Source: Tissierella_B sp964485455
GTDB lineage: Bacteria > Bacillota > Clostridia > Tissierellales > Tissierellaceae
Reading direction: 5' to 3'
Assembly: GCA_964485455.1 (NCBI GenBank)
Contig: CAZAJU010000054.1
Location: 1-14,258, forward strand
Length of the DNA: 14,258 bases
A model generated the notes under the pieces. It was not told the DNA's origin. It saw only the letters and a list, made by a program, of their open reading frames with translations, and ran no database searches. Each line of letters starts with the position of its first letter. Positions within the stretch are counted from its first letter, which is position 1. This document shows positions 1 through 6,838 of this stretch, one piece after another. The position numbers and the translations under genes were made by a program.

Positions 1-254
1 AAACTAAAGGATTAGTAGGTAGTATTGAGGCAGCAGATGCAATGGTAAAGGCAGCGAATGTTACCTTGGTTGGATATGAAAAGATTGGATTCGGTCTTGT
101 AACAGTAATGGTAAGAGGAGATGTAGGTGCAGTTAAGGCAGCTGTAGATGCTGGTGCAGAAGCAGCAAGAGCAGTTGGAGAGCTTCATTCAGTACATGTA
201 ATCCCAAGACCACATGCTGAGGTAGAAAGAGTAATTTTAAGCCAATACGAATAA
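1..254 (+). CDS. BMC-domain hexameric shell protein (PduA/EutM type), 5' truncated
   Basis: Forms the flat hexameric tiles of a bacterial microcompartment shell. The frame is open from base 3, so the window begins inside the gene; about 8-10 N-terminal residues are missing compared with the usual 90-95. The visible protein has the classic single BMC-domain features: TKGLVGSIEAADAMVKAANV, then the pore loop EKIGFG (81-95), VTVMVRGDVGAVKAA, and the edge motif HVIPRPHAEVE near the C-terminus. The Met at 42 is internal, not the start. In PduA and EutM the pore loop normally reads KIGSG; here the pore residue is Phe (codon 90-92). The next gene starts 15 bases downstream, so it is part of the operon. 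The family is certain; which metabolic type of microcompartment it belongs to must come from the neighbours. Confidence 0.95.
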   Translation, partial: TKGLVGSIEAADAMVKAANVTLVGYEKIGFGLVTVMVRGDVGAVKAAVDAGAEAARAVGELHSVHVIPRPHAEVERVILSQYE

Positions 255-269
255 AGTTAGGTGTTTTAA

Positions 270-1031
270 ATGACTAAAACTAAAATTACTTCAAATATAT
301 TAGGGAATATAACCAATAGACTGAATGGCCAGGGCTTTTCTGAAGGAAAAGGAAAAGCCTTGGTAGTCCTAAATGGCACTACTATGGATTATAACAGGAC
401 TTATGGTTTTATTCATGATTTGAAGAATAAATATGAGATTTCCTTAGGATTCTCATTTATGGCAGAAAGGCTATTGGATACAAATAAGATTATAAATGAA
501 ATAAGGCCAGCTCAAATATACAGGGAAGAGGATATGTTAAGACTAAATGCGATATCCAAGGAGTATGCTGCCCTATATGGACCCAATATATCCATAAACA
601 CCCTTTCAAAAGTTTCTACAGGCATGATAGATAGCTTTATATCAAATTTAATCTGGACCTTCCTATACTTTGGAAAAGATGTATACCTGGATTTCAATTC
701 AGTAAGGGAATATATGGGAGTAAAACCTGGAAATAAAGAGATGGAAAAAATCATAGAAAACTATATATCCACTGTGATAAAGATGGGAGCCATTGAGATT
801 TCGACTGGGGAAATTCAAAAGAGCAAAGTTCACTTGTTTGGCAATATGGAAAACATATCTAATACAGAGAAAAAATCCAACAAAGCTTCTGAACAAAAGA
901 ATTTAATTGTTGAGAAGGATATTAGAAGATTAAGTAAAAATCAAGTGTTAGTAATAGATAAAGATACATTAATAACTCCTTTAGCAAGGGATAAAGCCAG
1001 AGAACTAGGTATAAAAATCGAAAAAAAATAG
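270..1031 (+). CDS. Microcompartment-associated flavoprotein-like protein
   Basis: 253 residues; ATG at 270 with a weak TTAGGTG site upstream. The N-terminal ~180 residues look like a Rossmann-type flavoprotein (PF02441-like) fold: a first beta strand ALVVLNGTT (30-38), and a later segment STGMIDSFISNLIWTF (from residue 116) followed by FGKDVYL. The latter resembles the 'GIADNL...LL.GKPV' region of flavoproteins that occur in several microcompartment loci. A polar linker (about 190-213) leads to a tail from residue 214, IRRLSKNQVLVIDKDTLITP..., ending ARELGIKIEKK. The tail resembles the N-terminal segment of EutT (...SRLTPSARELL...), a motif that recurs on microcompartment-locus proteins. It sits between two shell genes, so it is probably a lumen or shell-attached cofactor protein. 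Catalytic role unknown; the flavin assignment is by pattern memory only. Confidence 0.5.
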   Translation: MTKTKITSNILGNITNRLNGQGFSEGKGKALVVLNGTTMDYNRTYGFIHDLKNKYEISLGFSFMAERLLDTNKIINEIRPAQIYREEDMLRLNAISKEYAALYGPNISINTLSKVSTGMIDSFISNLIWTFLYFGKDVYLDFNSVREYMGVKPGNKEMEKIIENYISTVIKMGAIEISTGEIQKSKVHLFGNMENISNTEKKSNKASEQKNLIVEKDIRRLSKNQVLVIDKDTLITPLARDKARELGIKIEKK

Positions 1032-1046
1032 AAAGGGGGGCAATAT

Positions 1047-1325
1047 ATGTTAATAGGAAGAATAATTGGTACTGTAGTTGCTACCAGAAAGGACGAAAAG
1101 CTGGTAGGAAGTAAACTCATGATAACTCAGCCTCTCTCTTTCAAATTAGAGCCCCTAGGTGAGCCTGTCATTGCAATAGACACAGTAGGAGCAGGAATTG
1201 GAGAATTAGTCCTCTATACGGAGGGTACAGCAGGAAGAATAGCAGCAAGAAAGCTGGATGCCCCAATAGATGCTGCAATAATAGGAATAGTGGACAACAT
1301 TGATATACCAGACCTAAATGAATAG
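1047..1325 (+). CDS. eutN: EutN/CcmL-family pentameric shell vertex protein
   Basis: 92 residues, the normal size for BMC-P proteins that cap the vertices of the polyhedral shell. The start MLIGRIIGTVVATRKDEKLVG is diagnostic: the first strand of the OB-like beta barrel followed by the 'K...L.G.KLMI' segment. IAIDTVGAGIGELVLYTEG and IDAAIIGIVD follow in the usual order. A very strong AGGGGGG ribosome binding site lies 7 bases before the ATG. It lies 15 bases after the flavoprotein-like gene and 15 bases before the amidohydrolase gene, so translation and transcription are probably coupled. With the BMC-H gene at the left edge it shows that a closed shell is made. No trimeric BMC-T gene is visible, but it could lie upstream. 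Confidence 0.93.
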   Translation: MLIGRIIGTVVATRKDEKLVGSKLMITQPLSFKLEPLGEPVIAIDTVGAGIGELVLYTEGTAGRIAARKLDAPIDAAIIGIVDNIDIPDLNE

Positions 1326-1340
1326 GAAGGAGGCAGATTC

Positions 1341-3155
1341 TTGAAGGATGCAAAATATCTAAAGAAGGCAATAGAATATAGAAAGCTAATAGATGTACTT
1401 ATGGGAGATAAGGACTTTGCAGATATGGTACTTATCAATGGAAATGTAGTAAATGTAATAACAAGGGAAATCTATAAAGCGGATATTGCCATCAAAGGAA
1501 AATATATAATATTAGTTGGTGATTGCAGAAAATTAATCGGTCCAAAGACTATGACAATAGATGTAGAGGGAAGGTACCTATCCCCAGGATTTATCGATTC
1601 CCACATGCACTTTGAAAGCAGCATGCTTACAATAACAGAATTTTCAAGGCTATCAATACCATCAGGAACTACAACCCTAGTAGCTGATCCTCATGAAATT
1701 GGAAATGCCTTAGGTCCAGTTGGAATGAAGGCTATGGCAGATGAAATAGATAAGGTTCCAAACAACGTATATCTTGTGGTTCCATCTATGACCCCTGATT
1801 CACCTGACTTGGAAACTGCAGGCTATGATACATCATCTAAGGATATGGAGGATTTATTAAACTACAAGAACATCATAGGCATAGGCGAATTACAAGGATT
1901 TAGTAATGCAAAGCACGTATATAGGAATACACCTGAGGTAATAGACGATTTAGTTGCATCAACAATCTATGCAAGAAGTAAGAACATGGTAGTGGATGGA
2001 AATGCGCCTGAGCTATTTGGAAGTGAGCTTGCAGCTCATATCATAGCAACGGGTGGAAGATGTTCATGTCATGAAACTACAACTAAGGCAGAATGCATGG
2101 AAAAGCTAAGACAAGGAGTATATGTATTCATGCGTGAAGGTTCAACCCAGAAGAATATGGGGGAATGTATAAGAGCCTTAACAGATGAAAAAATGGATTC
2201 TAGAAGGATGATACTAGCAACAGATGACATGGTAGCAGCTGACCTAGAGACCCTGGGACACATGAATGAAATAGTAAAAAGAACCATCAAAGAAGGAGTA
2301 AGTCCTGTTGAAGCAATACAGATGGTAACAATAAACCCTGCAACTTATTTCGGCTTAGACCATGTAGGAGTACTATCACCAGGAAAGCAAGCAGACATAG
2401 CAATAATAAATGATTTAGAGCAAATGACTGTAGAATGTGTAGTGTTAAAGGGAAATATAGTAGCATCTAAAGGAGAATTACTAATTGACCTACCAAAGTA
2501 TACTTATCCTGAAACAGTAAAGAATTCAGTAAAGGTTCGAGATCTAAGTGAAAAGGACTTTGAAATACAAGCAGAGGGCTCAAATGCTAGAGCAAGAGCC
2601 ATAGTTGTAATTCCAGACCAAAACTTAACAGAAAAACACGAAGGTACAGTAAGGGTACAAAATGGAGTAGCTCAACCAGACTTGTCTACAGATATGCTAC
2701 CTGTAGCATGTGTTGAAAGATACGGAAGAAGTGGGCAAATAGGAAAAGCATTCCTGAAGGGTTTTGGATTAAAGGACGGAGCTTTTGCAGAAAGTGTTGC
2801 TCATGATACCCATAATATAATGGTAATGGGAACAAACTACAAGGATATGGCAATAGCAGTAAACAAGGTAGTAGAAATGGGCGGAGGAATAGCAGTAGCA
2901 AAGAGGGGCAGAGTAATATCGGAAATGAGGCTTCCAGTAGGAGGACTAATAACTGATGAACTAGATGGTCATGAGGTGAGCAGAAAGATTGCCGAGGTAG
3001 AAGGTGTAATCATAAAAGAACTTGGATGTGAGATTCATGCACCACTTATGCATCTATCCTTCTTGGCATTATCAACATCACCAGCTTGGAAGATAACAGA
3101 CAAGGGTTTAATCGATGTTAACAATTTTAAGATACTTGATCCGATAATCAAATAA
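1341..3155 (+). CDS. ade: Adenine deaminase family amidohydrolase, microcompartment-linked
   Basis: 604 residues, close to the 570-600 usual for adenine deaminase, which turns adenine into hypoxanthine and ammonia. TTG start chosen: AGGAAGGAGG lies 8 bases upstream and the next in-frame Met is residue 21. Metal-site motifs in order: H88-M-H90 (DSHMHFESS), E183 (IGIGELQGF), N221 (VVDGNAPEL), H244-E245 (CSCHETTT), D295 (LATDD). The C-terminal adenine-deaminase domain follows, with VAHDTHNIMVMG and MRLPVGGLI. In canonical adenine deaminases the DGNAPE segment reads DGHAPG or DGHCPG and the His binds metal; here it is Asn. The segment PSMTPDSPDLETAGYD also differs from the usual PSCVPATPxETxGA. 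Family is secure, the substrate less so: adenine is the default, another purine or ring amide is possible. It sits between a shell gene and molybdenum hydroxylase genes. Confidence 0.82.
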   Translation: MKDAKYLKKAIEYRKLIDVLMGDKDFADMVLINGNVVNVITREIYKADIAIKGKYIILVGDCRKLIGPKTMTIDVEGRYLSPGFIDSHMHFESSMLTITEFSRLSIPSGTTTLVADPHEIGNALGPVGMKAMADEIDKVPNNVYLVVPSMTPDSPDLETAGYDTSSKDMEDLLNYKNIIGIGELQGFSNAKHVYRNTPEVIDDLVASTIYARSKNMVVDGNAPELFGSELAAHIIATGGRCSCHETTTKAECMEKLRQGVYVFMREGSTQKNMGECIRALTDEKMDSRRMILATDDMVAADLETLGHMNEIVKRTIKEGVSPVEAIQMVTINPATYFGLDHVGVLSPGKQADIAIINDLEQMTVECVVLKGNIVASKGELLIDLPKYTYPETVKNSVKVRDLSEKDFEIQAEGSNARARAIVVIPDQNLTEKHEGTVRVQNGVAQPDLSTDMLPVACVERYGRSGQIGKAFLKGFGLKDGAFAESVAHDTHNIMVMGTNYKDMAIAVNKVVEMGGGIAVAKRGRVISEMRLPVGGLITDELDGHEVSRKIAEVEGVIIKELGCEIHAPLMHLSFLALSTSPAWKITDKGLIDVNNFKILDPIIK

Positions 3156-3168
3156 TAAATTAAATTTG

Positions 3169-3198
3169 AAAGCCGACTTCATCTTTGGAGGCGGCTTT
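3169..3198 (+). other. Intercistronic hairpin
   Basis: AAAGCCGACTTC (3169-3180) can pair with GGAGGCGGCTTT (3187-3198), a 12-bp stem with one mismatch and one G-U pair and a 6-base loop. It is followed by A residues, not a T-run, so it is not an ordinary intrinsic terminator. It may mark an RNA processing or stability boundary between the amidohydrolase and hydroxylase halves of the operon. It also overlaps a possible TTG start at 3185, which argues for the ATG at 3221 instead. Confidence 0.4.
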
Positions 3199-3220
3199 AA
3201 AAAAAGTTAGGGGTGTATTT

Positions 3221-4093
3221 ATGACCTTAAATCAAGTATATAATGGTGACTCAATTGAGAATGTTCTAGAATTACTTAAGGAGTATGGCAGTGATTCAAA
3301 GCTTATAGCAGGAGGAACTGACCTAATAGTAGCTATGAAGGAAGGCAGATTGGCTCCGAAGGTATTGATAGATATTTCCAAGATTGAAGAGTTAAAGGGT
3401 ATTAGTCTTATAAATGATGAATATGAAATTGGAGCAGCAACAACCTATACTCAAGTAATCGAAAGTGAACTATTCAATAAGAATATCTATGGACTAATAA
3501 AGGCATGTAAAATGGTGGCCTCTCCCCAAATAAGAAACAAGGGCACCTTGGGAGGAAATATTGCAAATGCTGCACCAGCTGCAGATTCCATACCTCCACT
3601 TATTGCACTGGGTGCAATGCTCAAGATAGGTAGCACCAAAGGATATAGGGAGGTTTCTGTAGATGATTTCTTTAAAAACTATAAGGAATATGGTTTAAAG
3701 GATGATGAGCTCTTAATAAGTATAAGGTTTAAAAAGCCTAAAGATAATCAAATTTTAAGCTTTAGCAAATTAGGCTTAAGGAAAGCTCTTGCCATATCTA
3801 GAGCTACTATAAGCATCCTCATGGAAATAAAGGATGGTAAGGTAAATGACATAAAAGTTGCTTCAGGTTCTATAGGCTTGTATCCAATGAGGGAACTAGA
3901 AGTAGAGAATTCACTTATAGGCAAGATGATTGATGATAAAATTCTAGAATTTGCAGTAAATTCCTTGCAACAATCTATGGATATTAGACTTGAAGGAAGA
4001 TCTACACTTCCATATAAAAGAAGGGCAGTAGTATCCTTACTTGAGGAAGCTTTAAGTGAAATTAATATGCATTATTCCGAGGTGAGAATATGA
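3221..4093 (+). CDS. Molybdenum hydroxylase FAD-binding subunit (xanthine/nicotinate dehydrogenase family)
   Basis: 290 residues from ATG 3221 (GGGGTG 5 bases or so upstream); a TTG at 3185 would add 12 residues but lies in a hairpin. The medium subunit passes electrons from the iron-sulfur subunit to FAD and then to an acceptor. FAD-binding motifs are visible: IAGGTDLIV (29-37) and the RNKGTLGGNIANAAPAAD stretch (105-122), followed by the C-terminal CO-dehydrogenase flavoprotein domain to the end. There is no cysteine-rich insert of the kind carrying an extra 4Fe-4S cluster in 4-hydroxybenzoyl-CoA reductase. The stop overlaps the next ATG by 4 bases. Length and gene order (FAD, Fe-S, Mo large, Mo medium) fit the E. 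barkeri nicotinate dehydrogenase and related purine hydroxylases. Confidence 0.9.
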   Translation: MTLNQVYNGDSIENVLELLKEYGSDSKLIAGGTDLIVAMKEGRLAPKVLIDISKIEELKGISLINDEYEIGAATTYTQVIESELFNKNIYGLIKACKMVASPQIRNKGTLGGNIANAAPAADSIPPLIALGAMLKIGSTKGYREVSVDDFFKNYKEYGLKDDELLISIRFKKPKDNQILSFSKLGLRKALAISRATISILMEIKDGKVNDIKVASGSIGLYPMRELEVENSLIGKMIDDKILEFAVNSLQQSMDIRLEGRSTLPYKRRAVVSLLEEALSEINMHYSEVRI

Positions 4094-4566
4094 AGGAAAT
4101 ACAACTCGTAATCAATGAAATCAATTACAAGGTAGATATAGATATAAATATGAGATTGCTAGACCTTTTAAGGGATAAGCTTGGGCTAATAGGAACAAAG
4201 GAAGGCTGTGGAGAAGGAGAATGTGGAGCTTGCACCATCATTATGGATGGGGAAAGTGTAAACTCATGTTTAGTAATGGCTTTTCAGGCTGATGGGTCAA
4301 ATATCACTACTATAGAGGGATTGGAAAAAAACGGTGAATTACACCCAATCCAGAGAGCTTACATGGAGGAAGGCTCAGTACAATGCGGATTCTGTATACC
4401 AGGGCTCATAATGTCTACTAAGGCTCTATTGGATAAGCATCCTAATCCTACTAGAGATGAAATTAGGGAAGGCATGTCCGGAAATCTATGCAGATGTACC
4501 GGATATAATAAGGCAATCGATGCAGCAGAAAAAGCCATAGCATATTTAAAGGAGGAGGTACAATGA
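4090..4566 (+). CDS. Molybdenum hydroxylase 2Fe-2S subunit
   Basis: 158 residues. The N-terminal plant-ferredoxin-type cluster is bound by C40, C45, C48 and C60 (GCGEGECGAC...SC). The C-terminal helical domain carries the second cluster with C99, C102, C134 and C136 (QCGFCIPG...GNLCRCTGY), the latter being the cluster nearest the molybdopterin. All eight cysteines are present, so both clusters should assemble. It overlaps the FAD-subunit gene by 4 bases (ATGA) and the next gene by 4 bases, so these genes are translationally coupled. It relays electrons from the Mo site to FAD. Substrate specificity cannot be read from this subunit. Confidence 0.95.
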   Translation: MKEIQLVINEINYKVDIDINMRLLDLLRDKLGLIGTKEGCGEGECGACTIIMDGESVNSCLVMAFQADGSNITTIEGLEKNGELHPIQRAYMEEGSVQCGFCIPGLIMSTKALLDKHPNPTRDEIREGMSGNLCRCTGYNKAIDAAEKAIAYLKEEVQ

Positions 4567-5843
4567 CTTTAAAAACCGTTGGTCAAAGTATTATTAGAGT
4601 AGATGCCTACTCAAAGGTTACAGGATTGGCCTTGTACCCCCAGGATATATATCTAGATGATATGCTATATGCTAAAACATTAAGATCAAAACTGCCTCAT
4701 GCATATGTAAAAATTGATACAACAGAAGCTGAAAAAGTAGAAGGAGTCGTAAGGATATTCACATATAAGGATGTACCTTTAAATGAACATGGGGTTGTTG
4801 TAAAGGACCATAATGTATTTGCTGGGGATAAGGTTAGACAAATAGGTGCACCTTTAGCCTTTGTCGTAGGAGAGTCTGAAGAAGCCTGTGCTCTTGCTAT
4901 GAATAAGATTAAGGTGGAATATGAGGAACTACCAGGAGTATTTGATCCAGTAGAAGCCATGAAGGAAGACTCCCCAAAGGTTCACGGGGATTCAAATATT
5001 ATATATCATTACAAGCTAAGAACTGGAGATATAGAGGAAGGCTTTAAAAACTGTGCTGCTATTGCGGAAAATACCTATTCAACTCATATGCAGGAACACG
5101 CCTTTCTTCAGCCTGAAGCAGGTCTTGCCTATATGGAAGATGGAACCTTGGTGGTTGTAGTCGCAACTCAGTACCCTCATTATGACCGAGAGGAAATATC
5201 TAGAACCCTAAACTTGGAAGAGGAAAAGGTAAAAGTCATAAATACCAATGTAGGAGGTGCCTTTGGTGCTAGAGAAGATATTACTATGCAGATACACTTG
5301 GCATTGGCAGCTCATACATTAAATAGACCTGTAAAGGTAATCTTTGATAGAGAGGAATCCTTCCTAGCTCACTCCAAGAGACACCCTATGGTTATGAAAT
5401 ATAAGACAGGTGCGGATAAAGATGGATATCTTCAAGCTATGGAGGCTGAAATAGTTGGTGATTCGGGAGCTTATTGCTCTTGGGCGATAAATGTGCTTCG
5501 TAAAGCGGGGGTTCATGCAACAGGACCTTATCATATTCCAAACGTAAAAGTTGATTCTTTTGCAGTATATACTAACAATCCATTTACAGGAGCCATGAGA
5601 GGCTTTGGAGCTACACAGGTTCCAAATGCTGTAGAGCAACAAATGGACATATTGGCAGAAAAGCTTGGAATTAGCCCTATTGAAATAAGGCAAAAGAATA
5701 TATTTAAAACAGGGTCTAAAACCGCAACAGGTCAGGTTCTTCTAGAAAGCGTACCCCTAGATAGATGCTTGGATGAGCTTTCAAAGAGATATGAGGATTT
5801 TATGTCTTTAAAGGATCAATCAGTTGAGGAGGGGACACTATGA
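4563..5843 (+). CDS. Molybdopterin-binding subunit, N-terminal half (NdhL-like)
   Basis: 426 residues containing the aldehyde oxidase/xanthine dehydrogenase a/b hammerhead domain (about 15-125, RVDAYSKVTGLALYPQDI...) and the first molybdopterin-binding domain. Active-site motifs: Q203 (VATQYPHYD), GGAFGARED with E238 at the place of the substrate-contacting Glu802 of bovine xanthine oxidase, and MRGFGATQ with R346/F348 beside the Mo centre. By my alignment the position of bovine Arg880 reads Lys or Arg (VLRKAGVH), so purine specificity is uncertain. The protein ends at the linker between the two Mo domains, where single-chain enzymes of ~760 residues continue. The second half is encoded by the next gene, overlapping by ATGA, as in nicotinate dehydrogenase NdhL/NdhM. 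It is not a disrupted gene: the next start has its own GAGGAGGGG site. Confidence 0.92.
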   Translation: MTLKTVGQSIIRVDAYSKVTGLALYPQDIYLDDMLYAKTLRSKLPHAYVKIDTTEAEKVEGVVRIFTYKDVPLNEHGVVVKDHNVFAGDKVRQIGAPLAFVVGESEEACALAMNKIKVEYEELPGVFDPVEAMKEDSPKVHGDSNIIYHYKLRTGDIEEGFKNCAAIAENTYSTHMQEHAFLQPEAGLAYMEDGTLVVVVATQYPHYDREEISRTLNLEEEKVKVINTNVGGAFGAREDITMQIHLALAAHTLNRPVKVIFDREESFLAHSKRHPMVMKYKTGADKDGYLQAMEAEIVGDSGAYCSWAINVLRKAGVHATGPYHIPNVKVDSFAVYTNNPFTGAMRGFGATQVPNAVEQQMDILAEKLGISPIEIRQKNIFKTGSKTATGQVLLESVPLDRCLDELSKRYEDFMSLKDQSVEEGTL

Positions 5844-6838
5844 AAAAACGTGGTGTTGGAATAGGCTTATCCTTTTATGGAACTGGATATGGTAATGGGT
5901 TCCCTGATGTTTCAAATGCAGAGGTTCAGTTGTTGGAAAATGGGAAAGTAGGAATATTCGTAGGTGCAACAGAAGTTGGCCAAGGAGCAAAGACCGCTAT
6001 GATTCAAATTGGAGCCGAAGCCTTGAATATGAATCATAAAGATATAGTATTGGTCTCTGAAGACACATCCCAAATGATGGACTCAGGTACTGCTGCAGCA
6101 ACAAGACAAACCTATAATACTGGAAATGCAGTAAAGAACGCCTGTGAGAATTTCAATAAAAGGTTATTTGAGCTGGCAAAGGATGTACTAGAATTAAACT
6201 CTACTGCTGGGTTAGTTGCCCAAAATGGTGAGGTCTATTTAGGAATCTTTCCACAAAAGCGAGTATCATATAAGGAGTTATATGAAAAGTATAAAGATGA
6301 TATAATAAGAGTAGCAGGAACATTTACAGCGCAAACGGTAAAAATGGATGATGAAACAGGTCAGGGAGCACCTTATTGGCCGTATACATTTAATGCATGT
6401 ATGGTATTAGTAGAGGTAGATACTAATACTGGATTAGTAGAGATTTTAAAGGCTGCATTTGCTCAGGATGTTGGAAGAGCAGTAAATCCAAGTCTTATTA
6501 AGGGGCAAATGGATGGTGGTTTTGCTATGAGTCTTGGATATACTCTATTTGAAGATTTAAATGTGGAAAATGGAAAGATAAAAAATAAGAAATTTTCCAA
6601 ATATCTATTGCCAACATCAATGGAAATGATAGATGTAGAGCATATCATAATAGAGGATCCAGAATCTACAGCTCCATACGGGGCAAAAGGTATAGGAGAG
6701 CCGGTTACAATTCCTATGGGACCTGCTATACTAAATGCCATTTATGATGCTATAGGAGTGAGAATCCTGGAACTACCTGCAACTCCTGAAAGATTGATGA
6801 AGGCTCTAAGGGAAAGTGAGAAGAGTGAAGCTATCTGA
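5840..6838 (+). CDS. Molybdopterin-binding subunit, C-terminal half (NdhM-like)
   Basis: 332 residues, the second molybdopterin-binding domain as a separate polypeptide. Visible motifs: FYGTGYGNG near the N-terminus with Y13, the cofactor-binding loop VGATEVGQGAKT, and TAAATRQTYNTGNAV. KGIGEPVTIPMGPAI follows, where E287 corresponds to the catalytic general base Glu1261 of bovine xanthine oxidase. From memory, E. barkeri NdhM has a catalytic Glu and a Tyr at almost the same positions. All catalytic residues I can check are kept, so the two-part enzyme should be active. Its end overlaps the start of the YqeC gene by up to 23 bases. Likely substrates are hypoxanthine, xanthine or purine given the adjacent deaminase; nicotinate is the main alternative. 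Confidence 0.92.
   Translation: MKKRGVGIGLSFYGTGYGNGFPDVSNAEVQLLENGKVGIFVGATEVGQGAKTAMIQIGAEALNMNHKDIVLVSEDTSQMMDSGTAAATRQTYNTGNAVKNACENFNKRLFELAKDVLELNSTAGLVAQNGEVYLGIFPQKRVSYKELYEKYKDDIIRVAGTFTAQTVKMDDETGQGAPYWPYTFNACMVLVEVDTNTGLVEILKAAFAQDVGRAVNPSLIKGQMDGGFAMSLGYTLFEDLNVENGKIKNKKFSKYLLPTSMEMIDVEHIIIEDPESTAPYGAKGIGEPVTIPMGPAILNAIYDAIGVRILELPATPERLMKALRESEKSEAI

Noticed and set aside
2069..2290. Open frame on the minus strand inside the amidohydrolase gene, and similar ones at 4697-4960, 6463-6741, 9187-9501, 11823-12119 and 13308-13547
   Set aside because: Each mirrors a well-supported + strand gene, has no recognisable domain and composition expected of a reverse-strand shadow.
3185..3220. 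Upstream TTG start for the FAD-binding subunit
   Set aside because: It adds 12 residues lacking family similarity, lies in the loop and 3' arm of the 3169-3198 hairpin and has no clear ribosome binding site; the ATG at 3221 fits the family start.
5835..5845. Split molybdopterin subunit as a frameshift pseudogene or a UGA-selenocysteine readthrough
   Set aside because: The two halves are in different frames, the break is at a domain linker, the second half has its own strong ribosome binding site, and the same split is known in nicotinate dehydrogenase.
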